A DNA stretch of 43,165 nucleotides from Amanita rubescens (lineage: Eukaryota > Basidiomycota > Agaricomycetes > Agaricales > Amanitaceae). Every line of letters begins with the position of its first letter. Within the stretch, counting starts at the first letter, position 1. A program made the position numbers and the translations under genes. Below the pieces are notes generated by a model, which saw nothing but the letters and a program-made list of their open reading frames with translations, had not been told where the DNA came from and did not search any database. The stretch is taken from the NCBI GenBank assembly GCA_015039365.1, contig WION01000447.1, forward strand, positions 1-43,165, written 5' to 3'. Shown here piece after piece: positions 19,728 through 30,528 of this stretch.

Positions 19728-20389
19728 ATGATGAAAACATTTGAGGGCCACATCGAATGCGAGAGTGCATGCAAACATAAAGTCTATGTCTCCAATGCGG
19801 GCAGAAACGGCGATCCGGTCGTCACTACTGTTAATGGTGGCATTGTTGTATGGTCCTCTATTATCTGCCGCTTGCAAGCTAGCTAACCATGTTATGTATT
19901 TAAAGGACCTCGAATTTAGTTATATTCCTACAAATTCAACTTATTTCACAGTCAAAAACAAGAATCAGTTATACATTAACGTAGGAACCCGTAAAGATGG
20001 AAGCTACTTCTTGCAGGTACATCAATCTTTTCATCTAGCAATCATAGGAGTTGATGTTCTCAACTCATCAGTGGAGCGACAAAGCGTGCGGCTGGCACAT
20101 ACAGATAGACGCGCTGGCTAATACGTGAGTAACAAGGAATTTCTGGAGCACCTGGTAGTAGTTTGATGTGATGTACTAGGTCCAGGATCTATACTAATCT
20201 GACTGCCTGGTGGGCCTTGAAGGAACCTACCGACACTGAGACAAGGATTGATGTAAGTACTAAGCACCAAAAGAATGTGAACCAACATCCAAGTTTATCA
20301 TTTAGATCAAGCATGATAGAGCAAGCATGTTCTACGTCCGGAAACCGATGAGCAGCGCAGACAGCCCTACCAGTAGTCGCAGGGGCTAA
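19728..20389 (+). CDS. Small five-exon protein, same family as 17476-18121 (member 2)
   Basis: No single exon is longer than 120 nt, so the gene is invisible as a long open frame. Exons 19728-19847, 19906-20016, 20072-20124, 20180-20252 and 20306-20389 have canonical GT-AG ends (donors GTATGG, GTACAT, GTGAGT, GTAAGT) and join into an uninterrupted 146-residue protein. It reads VYVSNAGRNGDPVVTT, FTVKNKNQLYINVGTRKDGS, ACGWHIQIDALAN and YTNLTAWWALKEP. The intron phases (0, 0, 2, 0) equal those of the gene at 17476-18121, and introns 1, 3 and 4 fall at matching points. The motif order (DPV, LYI, GWHI, final W strand) also corresponds. It is probably a divergent paralogue with the same small beta-rich fold; function is unknown. 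It converges on the protease-like gene ending at 20571. Either ATG at 19728 or 19731 could start it. Confidence 0.65.
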
Positions 20390-20570
20390 TTTCCAAGATA
20401 GATCAGGGGGGCCGGGGCCGCACATGATTCCCAGTCAGCATCAATTATGTAAATTTAAGTAGAGACTCGAGAGAAATATGCGTTGTACCAGACTCCCACC
20501 CACTCTACGATAGGGGATGGTAGAAACAAACGATGCGAGACGTCTCGCCAGGCAGAAAGAAGAGACAAAC

Positions 20571-22753
20571 CTAGTTGTCACAGCCTTCAAAGTAGAGGCT
20601 GGCACCGGGGAACTTGGCCTCGATGATCTCCCAGAGCCAGTACATTGGCGAACCAAACGTGATGTCAGAGATATCGGTTGAACCCGTGCCACTGGTGAGG
20701 AGGGCGACTAACTTGCCGTGTGCGTCGACGATGATGGACCCAGAGTCCCCGCGCTTGGAGAACGGACCGGAGTCATTGTAATAGGGGTAGACTGCTGCTT
20801 CCACAGAATTGCGGCTGCCTAGGGCGAAGTAACGGCGAACATGAGACTCAAATCCATTCAAACAACCGACCGTGACGAGCGTGGTGAGGCCACGTTTTAT
20901 AACGTATTGTCCAGAGACACCTCTGCCGTGATCTTTGTTGTTGAATGCGCGTATCTCTTCGGCGGAGAGAATGCCATTGAGCTCGACGAGTCCATCGGCT
21001 GTATAATTGAAATCGGACAGCGTATTGATGCGAGGGCGCATCAACCTGATGAACTTGACGAGGTCGGTCATAGGGCCTGGAATATGAACAGTAAGATTGG
21101 ACGCCTTTAGCTAGACGGATCAGCACGCACCAAAGTCGAGCACGTTCCCCCTGAAGTTCTGCGAGAACTTCTCCTCATCGAGCTTGACGACGCAAATATC
21201 CTTTGTATAACTGTGAGGAGTGGTAGAGACACTGGGTGCCCAGACAACATGTCCAATGACCCGGTCCTTCGGCTTCGCCCACTGCTTCCTCGTCTTCAGG
21301 AAGAACCTCTTGAGCTCCTCAATCGCCGTTCGTGCCTTGCTCAGCTTACATTGAGTCTCCACCAGCTGTGCCGCCTGCTCAGCATTAGGGCCACCGCCCT
21401 CCGATTTCGCCGTTAACGACGCCGTAACCCGCTCCAAGTATTTAACCGTGCTATTCATGTCGTTAATATGGCACTGGATGGATACGATGAAGTTGGTGAA
21501 AGCTTTGGTGCCCATGAGGACGACCTCCTTCTTAGGCCCGGCTTTATAGGTGTAGTCAAAATTGCGCTCATCTCGGCGGGGAAAAGAACGTACCGACGTA
21601 GGAGTATGGATTATTGCCTTCGTCTTCAGGGAACAAGACGTGGCGGGCCGTGACGGCGTAACGATCTTTACCCACTCTGAAGTAGAAGCCCATTGTTCCC
21701 TCCGTCTCGAGCATGTTCAAGCCAGCGATAGGGAAGCTAAGTGCAGTAGTCACGGGACCGATGACGGCCTTGAGGGGATCGAAATCCGAGACGGGTGCGA
21801 ACAGTTCGGGACCACTGAAGCTCCTGACCACCGACTCACGGTACGCAACATCGACGTCGGAAATGCCGTACTCCTTAAGGAGATCAAGGATATCGTTTGA
21901 AGAGTGGAATGCGACCTCGCCGGTAAGAGTATCGGGCAAGACTCCCACCCAAATTGTGACGGGAGTGATAACGACCGTTTTCCCGTACGGGGCGACCTTA
22001 AAGTCGAAATCCTTGTCGTCCTCGTTCTCCTCATCATCCCCGTCCTCCTCCTCATCATCATCATCCCCGTTGTCCTTGTCCTCCTCGTTCTCCTCATCAT
22101 CCTCGTCGTTCCTGTTCTCCTCGTTCTCCTCATCATGTTCCTCGTTCTTGTTCTCTTCGTTCTCCTCATCATCCTCGTTGTTCTTGTTCTCATCATTCTC
22201 CTCAAACCAGCTGAAACGAACAAGGTCGACGGACGAATGCTGGATGTCTCGCTGGTCGAGGAGTTCAACAATCTTGGAACGAATGTCAGTCCGCAGATTA
22301 CTGCACTTCAAGAAGGTCACGAACCTTAGAACGAATAGTAGCCCACAGATCATCCTTGCCAAGCGTGTGGTGATCGTAGACTGGCAGAAGCCGCATGAAA
22401 CGAGGTTCTTCCCACTCTGCCCCAGTGGGCGCTGTGATGACATCCTTGGACGTCCGGAAGATCAACTTGGGGCCCCGACGTCTGTAACCCCTGAGACCAT
22501 AATAGTAACGGTTGGCCTCGAGCTCGGAGACATCGTAGGGACTCGAGGAGGAGGAGTTCTTCTCCCAGGGATCGCTGTAGTCCGAGTAGTCCAAATCGGA
22601 TAGGCAGTGGGCCCTGGCGTTCCTGGCGCACGCCTCGTCGAACGCTGGTGAGTGCAAGACGTAATCCTCGAAATCTAGAAAAGTATACGGTGGGTCAGTA
22701 TGGAAGAAGACCAATAAAACGTAAAAGAACTCGCTTGTGAGGTTTTCAGACAT
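20571..22753 (-). CDS. PA-clan (trypsin-fold) serine protease-like protein with acidic tract
   Basis: Exons 22753-22721, 22666-22325, 22272-21594, 21541-21131 and 21076-20571 give 656 residues. The C-terminal half carries the chymotrypsin-fold triad signature: His336 in YAVTARHVLFP, Asp466 in DICVVKL and Ser600 in KRGDSGSIIVD. All three are present, so activity is plausible. Between the N-terminal domain and the protease lies a tract of about 65 residues made almost only of Glu, Asp and Asn (residues about 149-213; DNA 22021-22200). Such proteins are a large, poorly studied agaricomycete family. A helical, Lys/Glu-rich insert sits between His336 and Asp466 (residues about 360-450). There is no signal peptide. 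The first intron (22720-22667) has a weak GTTTTA donor; reading through it would add about 18 residues. A TATA box is at 22812-22819. Confidence 0.8.
22021..22200 (-). repeat. Coding GAN-type low-complexity tract
   Basis: Imperfect repeats of CTCCTCGTTCTCCTCATCATC units encode the Glu/Asp/Asn-rich tract of the protease-like gene on the minus strand. Length changes in multiples of three would be expected between strains. Confidence 0.85.
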
Positions 22754-22819
22754 TGCACTATGAGAGTAGTAGCGAGAAGAGCGAGTTGAGCGCGTTAGGA
22801 GAGTGGACCTCCTTTTATA

Positions 22820-23711
22820 GTCAGAGTCATACTGAGATCAATTGAGACCAATGTCACGCGCATCACCTTTTTTGGCAGGTAGTACGGGTTGAAAGGTATA
22901 AAAGGACCTCAGGCTGCCAGTACGTGTTGCCATCGTTGGCCATGTTGCTCTTGCACAACTCTCCGAGAATTACATTGAGTAAACACAGACACCCGACGTC
23001 TGCATCCTTCATTTCCAACTTGCGCACCGATATCCTGTTGCATAATTTTGACGTGCCTCGAGGGCTTCGTCTATGGCCGCATCGAACATTCCGGGCGCCG
23101 AGCGCGTCGCTGTGCGCTTGTGATGGAAATGCATTGGTTAGCCCTGGATCCTTCAGAATGATTGTGTCGGATACTTTTCAGATGACGCATACTGATTTGG
23201 TAGATGCTTTAGATTTTGTACCTCAACTGAAGTACTTATGTTGTCCTTACCGTTACTTTAGTCCAGTTCAAAGTCACCAAGTCGGACCTTTCCTCCAGGC
23301 TAATTTCCGCATACGGTGGTGTTAAACTCCGGCCAAAATCTGACTATGAAGGCGAGGAGTGTACATGAGTTGATGGTAGTTACTAGTCACAACCGTTTTA
23401 GCTTTGACTCATCCATCAGTGACTCGGACACTTTGGTTGTCATGATCGCACTGTGACAGCATGTGGCAACATATGACTGCCACGCATTGAACATAGGAGC
23501 ATAAAATCATCATCAGAAGCGTCGGATCATTTTACTACCTACATGAGTACAACACATCAGGTATAAGCGACAAGCCGGTACTCGCGTGTGGCATTCATGG
23601 CAGTAAGGCCGCGATCGATTTATAGTAGTAGGGTATCATTAAAGTTTCAGCCATTCCAAATAAGCAAGAAAGATAACTTCTCTCATTTACTTAAAAAATT
23701 ACAATCCAAGA
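22820..23711. other. Intergenic region with a possible LRR-like remnant
   Basis: A TATA-like GGTATAAAAGG at about 22895-22905 (+) precedes an open frame from the ATG at 22942 to 23325. Its end (SDTFQMTHTDLVDALDFVPQ, then LKYL) recalls the leucine-rich part of F-box proteins, but no F-box and no partner exon were found. I regard it as a remnant or chance frame. The rest, to the stop of the next gene, shows nothing. Confidence 0.3.
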
Positions 23712-25373
23712 TCAGAAAAACCGTGTTTCGCCAATATCGCAAATGTCAAAGTCGCGGTGGGAGATACCCAGCTTCGTGCATTCAGAACGCAAAAGTTTGG
23801 GTGGTTCGTCGACTGGTTCAGTTGTCAAGATCCACGTTCTGTTTGCGGTGTTAGACTTAACGAAAGGTAAAGAAAGGGAATGTAAACTTACCCCCAGTGC
23901 ATGCCGAGTGCTTTACGAGCGCGTATGTCCTTGAAGAGACGAACGCTGTCTTGAGGAGCGCAATGGATAGGAGACATGACCTGTCGAGGCCGATACGCCC
24001 TACAATGCACCAAGGCGTTAGTTCAGGTTGGAGGAAACGAAAAGGACTTATCTACCCACCCAATCGGTATCATGGCAAAATCAAAGCCACCAAAAACGTC
24101 TCCGATCTCTTTGAAGGCGGGACAATGAGGGAACTTGTCTTCATCTTCGCCGCCTTTAACGGCGCGATAACCAGTGTCGCCTGCAAAGTATACTTTGACG
24201 GTTTCCCCTCGAGGGATATCCTCTTCGGGTTCGATCGCGGAGGTACCATTCTCATTGGGCTGGGTTGTGCCTGCCCCATCCCCGTTATTAGCTGTCGCAT
24301 CATTCCCCGCATTTGGGACAGGTGCAGGGGCTAGAGACGGGTCGGCAGTCGTAGAGGGCGCTTCTACGACCCAGGAACACCAGAGGGTATGATAGTCGTC
24401 AACGATTATGCGTCCCGTGAAGTGTTGAGAAGGTGTACACGTTATATCAAACGTCAAGGTAGACGTGGGTGTTTCCTTGGAGGGTTCTCCGGAGGTGGTT
24501 TCGGAGGGGGTATTAATTGGTATCTGGATTTCGACGCGTTTCGACTGCCACCAGTCCATGATGTGGATATCGTTGGGGTCCGCACCGGTAGACGTTAAAA
24601 AGTCCCGGTTGCCGAGTGGGGCAAAGATGAGCGGCTTGCGCGGACGTTGGAAGATGGCCTGTAAGGTGTCAAAGTCCATGCTGGCGCGACATAATCAGAC
24701 ATGGATTGGATAGATCAGACCAGGAGAACTTACTGATCATAGTGGTCGTGCTGGATAACAGGGGTCAGTACGTCAACGATGACATGTAAAAACGCGGGCT
24801 TACGGAAATGATGATGACATCGATGTCCGGAACTTCCTCGATATTGCAAGGGGCGGCTGTTGGAAAATGGAGAATCAGCTCTGACGTCATCTGACGAGGT
24901 TGAGTGGCGACGCACGCGTGTACCGCTTTGGTCCGAGAGTTTGAGACGAGGAACAGCGCATGCTAAAGACCGGATCATATAGTATACGTATGCCCCTTGG
25001 GTCCGAAGGTTTCGCTGGAAGCTCGACCAGGAAGCATGCATGTCCGAGCCATGTTGCTTTGATCTTGTGGTTAATTCCACGTCCAACTTCCCAGTTTGGC
25101 ATGATTACGGGAACGAGAGCATCTGGACTCTTCTTGGGGTACGACCAATTTAACAGAGTGAACGCCATCTGCCCGGGAATCCTTATCAGATTGTGCATGA
25201 AAGGTTCAGATGGAGAAAAAACGAACATAAGGGGCGATTCTGAACATGGAAGGATAGATACGGTAGCTGGGCCATGGATTAACAAACTTGCTAGGAATGT
25301 TGTTCTTCCAATGCGCAGGTTTGCCCTCAGTGGTCTTCTTGGGCGGTAGAACAGTAACGGTAGTGGTAGACAT
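23712..25373 (-). CDS. NAPE-hydrolysing phospholipase D-type metallo-hydrolase
   Basis: Seven exons: 25373-25227, 25168-24916, 24856-24804, 24750-24734, 24680-24060, 23999-23892, 23838-23712 (441 residues, all junctions in frame). The protein has the metallo-beta-lactamase fold of N-acyl-phosphatidylethanolamine phospholipase D and yeast Fmp30. Visible motifs are TWLGHACFLVEL, DPVFSMRCS, GPKRYTPAPC, the zinc motif HDHYDH at 152-157, PLGN, DWW, His243 in CTPSQHFTGR, TLWCSWV, Asp325 in FAGDTGY, IPIGAYRPR and His376 in SPIHCAPQD. All metal ligands are present. Known relatives release N-acylethanolamines from membrane lipids, and the yeast homologue is mitochondrial; location here is not evident. 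A Pro/Ala/Gly/Asn-rich insert of about 45 residues (about 270-310) interrupts the domain. A 17-nt exon carries the zinc motif. TATA box: 25404-25411. Confidence 0.92.
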
Positions 25374-26058
25374 TTCGAATGCTATGCATCCTGTTTTGAG
25401 GATCTTTTATACAGCACGAGGTTGGCAGAAACAGCAATTGGCCCAATTAGGCAATTGATCTTGTTCGCAGGCCCACAATTGGAATCCCATTGTCCAGCTT
25501 GAGCCCACGCTCGGCTCCGACAATGGCTGATTGTCTGCTTTTATGGCCAGCTGGTCCTAGAACACAGCCAGCACGCTCCCGAACAATATGTAATTGCAGC
25601 CGGTACTGTGTCAGGGCCACACGCGTCCATCGTGACGTACGGAAAACGACTAACCTACCTCGTTGACAACATGAGGCTTCCTTTGTCGTCTCCCATTGGA
25701 TGACTAGTAGCCGATCTTTTGATCAGATAATGCGTGAAATGCATGTCCGCTTCACTCTCATCCATTGCCGATTATTGCTGCTAAAATGCAAAATGCAGTG
25801 CCGATCATCGAGCTGACCCTGACAAATCGCCTCGTTCCCTTACGACACCTCAATGATTTTCCGCCCTTTCGCCAAATTGTTGCATTCTCGGAAACTACTG
25901 TGCAACACGCGTCCACGACGCTGCCTCGTGCAAGTAATATATCCCAGTTTTGGGCTTAGTGTTCCTCTGGACCTTCGAGAAACATTACCCCATCTTTGCT
26001 GCGTATATAAGCTCTAGCGCTTTCTCTCCTTTCCCCTGTCACCACCTCACGCACTTCA
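25374..26058. promoter_or_regulatory. Divergent promoter region
   Basis: It separates the metallo-hydrolase (start 25373, -) from the Ser-rich protein gene (start 26059, +). TATAAAAG on the minus strand at 25404-25411 lies only about 30 bp from the start codon, implying a very short leader. TATATAAG on the plus strand at 26004-26011 serves the other gene. Nothing else is recognisable. Confidence 0.55.
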
Positions 26059-28113
26059 ATGGCGTCGGTCTCATCTCCACAACGCAGGGCCAACAGGAAC
26101 TCAAGTATCGATGATCTTAATGTACACGGCTTGGCAAAAGCAACAAGAAAAACATTGGAACGACTAGCTCCGTTCTGTCTTCTCCGACCAACTGGGTATG
26201 CGCGTTTTTACCTCTATACACGACCACGATTTGACGTGTTTGCAGATTGGCACAGGATGTTGGACTCACGAACCGGGTCGTCGACAAAATTAAGACCCTC
26301 ATCGGCGGCATCGATATGAGCATGCTTGCAGCCCAAATGGCTCTCAAACTAGCTGACGAAGCTATTCGGCTATCAGAGATAAACGTTCCTGGACAGGAGT
26401 GGAGCATTGTCCCTCGTCGTGCTGATGACGGATTAAGCAGCTTAGCAGGACTAGCAGCTATCGGTGACAGTTACGCACAGAAGATGACTCAGGCGTTCAC
26501 GGATGTTAGGCAGGACATATACAAAGTGCGCGATGACTCCGACATACAATATTAACGATCCTGATTCATATTACTCAGGTTGCAGCATGGACGAAGGAGA
26601 AAAGGAACGTGATGGTAATCATCCCGCTCGACCCGGAACAACGTGCGGTGCAGATCGTTCCTATCCGGTCTATTATTAACTTGTTTCTTTAGCCAACCAC
26701 AACCTTACCAAGTCCTTAAGAGACGTTGGCCTCGACCTTCATGCAAATGTCGGTCTCTTGGTCGATTTTGTCCACCACATCACTTCTCTTGCGAAATGGT
26801 GGGATTTCGTAAAGGAAGAACTGGACGCTTCAGCAGCCGTGGCCGCTCTAACCAGCGATCCAAACGTACAACCCACCTCACCTACCTCGCCAGGTGCGAT
26901 GGCTCTACCACCTTCACTAAACGCAGACATTTGGAAGAAAGTACAGTCAGAATATCATTCTTATTTCCGCACGGTACGTAAACTGTTCGCATACCATATA
27001 CCCATTAATTAATCACTTGGAATACAGATTAGGGAAATACAAGCTCGTTACCCGAGCCTTGTTGCAGCCTCGAATGATGCGTGGAAACCGTCAGCTCAAG
27101 TTATTTCGCTTTCCCCTAGCTCAAGCGAGTCAGACGAGAGCAGCGAAGATCGGCCCTCAGATCCTCCCCCCCTATCAAATATAGCAACGCCATCCAACAC
27201 TGCAGCGAACCCCAGCGCGTCACCAACGACGCCCACCAGCCCTACCACGTGGTATGACGCACGGAGCAGACCCATGAGCATGGGTGACGACGACGCCAAC
27301 GATCAATCCGGTAGCAAAGCCGATAAATCCAACAAGAAGAAGCGGAGAGGTTTTAGCCTCTCCCACTCCAAATCCGCCTCCGGATCCGGATCTGGGGGGT
27401 CAGGGGGGTCGAGTACCTCCCCCGAGCTAACGACCGATCCGAAACTGAGCATGAAAAAAATGCGAGATTTTCTGTTCACGAGAACGGTTCCTCGTCCTGA
27501 AGTTCGTGGTTTGTTTCCCAAATCTGTGAGGATGTCAATGTCCCGGAGTAAAAGCAGCGCTGGAAAGTCGTCGGGTTTGAGCGAGCAAGAAAAGGGAAAG
27601 GGAAAAGAAAAGGACGAAGGGAATGGGAATGGGAATGTGGGGGTGGATGGTGCTAAACAAGAAAAGCTGGATCGGATTGTTTCTTTGATGAATTTGCGAG
27701 GGACGTCGTCGGAAGTGGGAGGAGCGGGGACGGAAAAGGAAGAAGAAGAGAAGCAAAACGAAAAATCGAGGCCGCCGCCCATCGTCGAGTCTGATCTGCT
27801 CGTACCGCCGCCTCTATCAAGGACAAGGTCTCACTCGCCCTCGCGTTCACCTTCACCTGCGTCTGTAAGGTCCCGTCATTCTCGTTCTTTGCTGAACGTT
27901 GAGACGCATAAAGGTGGTGCTGTTGAAGACGCCGTTGCAGAAGATTCGGATGCAGTTGGGATTGCGGACGTAGGCACTGGTGCGGGTCAATTGATAGACG
28001 AGCAAACGGCCGTCAAGTCTCGTACTGGGTTTGCGATATTTCGCGTGGCGGAAGCGTTCGTGAGGGGTGGGGTGAAGACGATTTGTGGATCGTGTTTTGG
28101 GTATGGGGATTAA
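26059..28113 (+). CDS. Uncharacterised Ser-rich protein with helical N-terminal half
   Basis: Exons 26059-26195, 26246-26525, 26579-26642, 26693-26973 and 27028-28113 yield 615 residues. The third exon must end at a GTGCGG donor, because GTAATC a few codons earlier breaks the frame. The N-terminal ~270 residues look globular and helical (GLTNRVVDKIKTLIGG, MLAAQMALKLADEAIRL, WWDFVKEELDASAAV, EIQARYPSLV). The C-terminal ~340 residues are low complexity: Ser/Pro/Gly-rich with basic patches (KKKRRGFSLS) and an SR-like segment (SRTRSHSPSRSPSPASVRSR), which would suit phosphorylation. It lacks a signal peptide or clear transmembrane segment. I do not recognise the family. Confidence 0.75.
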
Positions 28114-28608
28114 TGATGATATGGTATATTTTTTAGTCTTTATGCTTTCGCTTTCGCTTTGTCAAGTATTTTCGCAGCGCGTTTTACTACTGTATTTTTC
28201 GTGTATTTCGCTTTACGTAGTAGCTCGTAATGATAGCTTGTTTGATAGCATTGTTGATCGATTGATCGATATCGCTTTACATGCAATTGTAATAGAGTAT
28301 ATGAATGATATATTAAAAGGGCCACACCACATCACTGAATCTTGGCAAAGGTCGCAAAGACGAGCCTTGTCCTATTGTCATTAAGGTAGTTGGGTAGGAA
28401 ACCTTCATCAAATTGAAGTATAGTTACATTTTAAACTCCTTGACCCGTAATAACAAACACGTGCCCGAACGCGTATCTAAGATAAAAGCTTGGTACGACG
28501 AAGTCGACAATAATAAATATACAAATACGATACGTTGACCTTTTGGTTGACAAGAAAGGTATCTTCGAAACAAAAAAGACCAGCAAGAAATTTGATCAAA
28601 AAAATGGT
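28114..28608. other. Intergenic region between convergent genes
   Basis: AT-rich 3' sequence of the two flanking genes, including a short GATTGATCGATTGATCGATATCG run near 28258. I see no gene. Confidence 0.6.
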
Positions 28609-29528
28609 TCAATGCCTAATGAGGATAGAAATTCGTTGACCAGGCACGCCGACCGGATGAGAAGAATCGGTCTCCACGGTAATTCGGACCGATCCTTTAC
28701 AGTCCCTCGTAAAGGAAGCCTGCAACGCCTCGGCGAGCTTGGTACCATTCGCTTGGGCCTTTTCGTCCGCGCGAAGAATTCCGTTTGAACTATGCGAGTT
28801 CTGGAGAGGGGCTGCGTGCTGCTTGGAACTTGAAGAGGGTTGATCGGCATTTGCAAGACAAGAGCATGAGTACTTGATTTTAGAAAAGGAATCGAAATTT
28901 GAGATGGATCGTGATCCTGAACTAAAATATGGAATGGATATCGTCGGTGCATGTAAGGATGAATAAACCTTACCGCAGGGGGTATTTCGCGATAGTCTTG
29001 AGTTCCTTTACCACGTTCTTTGCACGGTTGAGGTGGTTGATGTTAAGATCCATGACAATGGAAAAGCGGCCACGGAATTCGGGCATAGACCCCGAAGCAA
29101 CCTTATCCCCGAGTGCTTCGTACAACTCGTCCGAGGTCTGATATTCTGTCCACGTATTTTTGCTCAACTGTTTCTTCTGGAAGGAATGAGGCATCTGTGT
29201 GAGCGGTGAATATATAAATCATTACCTTCTTCTTTGGTGATGGTAAGTCGGGGGAACCAACACCAATAGCGAGTTTCTGTTTCTTCTTCTTTGGCTCTAC
29301 ACTCGCATCTCCCAAATTCGTCGCGCCTCCCATCTCACTTTTATTGGAAGAGAGTAGCAACGCATATTTTTCACGTTCCCTGATGCGCTTTCGTTCATTG
29401 TACTTCTTGCGCGACTCTCTGCAACGGTCACAAGTCACCCGCCGGTCAAGGGAAGGTATGGCGTCCTTCTTTTTGCAACTGGTGCAGTCTTTGAATGACC
29501 GAGAAAGAACAGGAATTGGTTGTTCCAT
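28609..29528 (-). CDS. Putative CxxC-CxxC nuclear protein, unknown family
   Basis: Three exons, 29528-29226, 29176-28974 and 28921-28609, give 272 residues. The N-terminus has CTSC (15-18) and CDRC (33-36), spaced like a treble-clef or ribbon zinc knuckle, followed at once by a very basic helix (RKKYNERKRIREREKYA). A second basic cluster (EPKKKKQKLAIG) is a likely nuclear localisation signal. The middle part (TSDELYEALGDK, GRFSIVMDLNINHLNRAKNV) and the C-terminal part (YSCSCLANADQ, FTRDCKGSVRITVETD) suggest a second compact domain with paired cysteines. DNA or RNA binding is an inference from the zinc knuckle and charge. The last exon follows a 52-bp intron and ends at TGA; an additional exon cannot be excluded. 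It is divergent from the cyclophilin gene, with start codons 146 bp apart. Confidence 0.6.
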
Positions 29529-29674
29529 GAGTGCCGTTGTAAAGCTGGTGAAGCGGAGAATCGAGATGGTGGCCTACCAAAGGTCGATATGCGCACGTGA
29601 TCGTGCGGCTTACAAAAATAGAGCTAAATTGATGATGTGGAAAAGTTTGGCAGTCGCACAATTCAAAAATCCAA
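29529..29674. promoter_or_regulatory. Short bidirectional promoter
   Basis: Only 146 bp separate the start codons of the zinc-knuckle protein (-) and the cyclophilin (+). No TATA box is obvious. An out-of-frame plus-strand ATG at 29527 overlaps the minus-strand start, but its frame does not lead into the cyclophilin exons. Confidence 0.5.
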
Positions 29675-30528
29675 ATGGTCAGTTTTCTAAGGACATTCAC
29701 AACGTCGGCTTTAGGGGGACATCAACTGTGAGTCTCATAATTTAACACTATCTTTGGTTCTAACGTCTTAACCTTTTAGCGCAGATGTATTCGTAAGTTC
29801 TTCTCAAGACGTGTCAAGGCTCTATCGAATCATTTTACACAGTTCAATGTCGCTATCAACTCCAAAAATGCGGGACGCATTGTCTTCAAGTTGTATGATG
29901 ACGTTGTTCCGAACACAGCCCGCAACTTCCGAGAGCTGGCAACGGGTCAACATGGGTTTGGTTACGCCAACAGTCCATTCCATCGGATAATACCTAACGT
30001 GCGTTTACATGGAATTTTTACTTGTCTTACATGAATTGATGATATTCTTCGCAGTTCATGATCCAAGGTGGCGATTTCACGAATCAGAATGGTACGGGTG
30101 GAAAGTCTGTCTACGGACAGATGTTTGCAGGTACATTGAAAATTGAAGGAAAACATAAATAACTCACAATATTTTAGATGAAAACTTCAAACTAAAGCAT
30201 ACCAAGCCTGGCTTGTTGTCCATGGCCAATGCCGGACCAAACACGAACGGCTCGCAGGTACGCATTTTTGTAGATTTTGTGAGGAATATGACGTACGAGT
30301 CGCTTCTAGTTCTTCATTACAACTGCCATTACCAGCTGGGTAAGTTTCGTCTTCTTATGTTCAACTGTCAGTGAGCTTAGTTTATTGTCAAAGCTGGATG
30401 GGCGACATGTGGTGTTCGGAGAAGTTGTAAATGGGATGGACGTGGTTAGGCGAATTGAAGCTGTGGGCACGGAAAGTGGGAAGCCAAAGAAAACAGTCAC
30501 AATCACCTCAAGCGGTATCGTAGAGTAA
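29675..30528 (+). CDS. Cyclophilin-type peptidyl-prolyl cis-trans isomerase, possibly mitochondrial
   Basis: Seven exons (29675-29727, 29780-29792, 29843-29998, 30055-30130, 30178-30257, 30310-30339, 30394-30528) give 180 residues. The core is a complete cyclophilin: [37 protein letters not shown] with catalytic Arg70, [40 protein letters not shown], Trp136 (the cyclosporin-contact Trp) and DGKHVVFGEV. Cyclophilins catalyse proline isomerisation during folding. The start was chosen because only the ATG at 29675 stays in frame across the 13-nt second exon. It adds about 22 residues ([15 protein letters not shown]...) rich in Arg/Ser/Thr and lacking acids at first, compatible with a mitochondrial presequence. 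Confidence 0.92.

Noticed and set aside
21713..22603. 296-codon plus-strand frame rich in Ser
   Set aside because: Antisense shadow of the protease-like gene; its Ser-rich part is the complement of the acidic GAN-type coding tract.
22942..23325. Possible F-box/LRR protein
   Set aside because: Only a short Leu-rich end resembles an LRR; no F-box and no splice partner. Kept only as a remark in the intergenic entry.
26615..26692. Intron donor GTAATC at 26615 in the Ser-rich gene
   Set aside because: It puts the following exon out of frame; the GTGCGG donor at 26643 gives a 50-bp intron and an open frame.
27303..27782. 159-codon minus-strand frame
   Set aside because: Antisense of the low-complexity part of the Ser-rich protein at 26059-28113.
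29527..29745. Cyclophilin start at the ATG at 29527
   Set aside because: That frame reaches the exon end in a phase that cannot join the 13-nt exon and the cyclophilin core; only the ATG at 29675 keeps frame.
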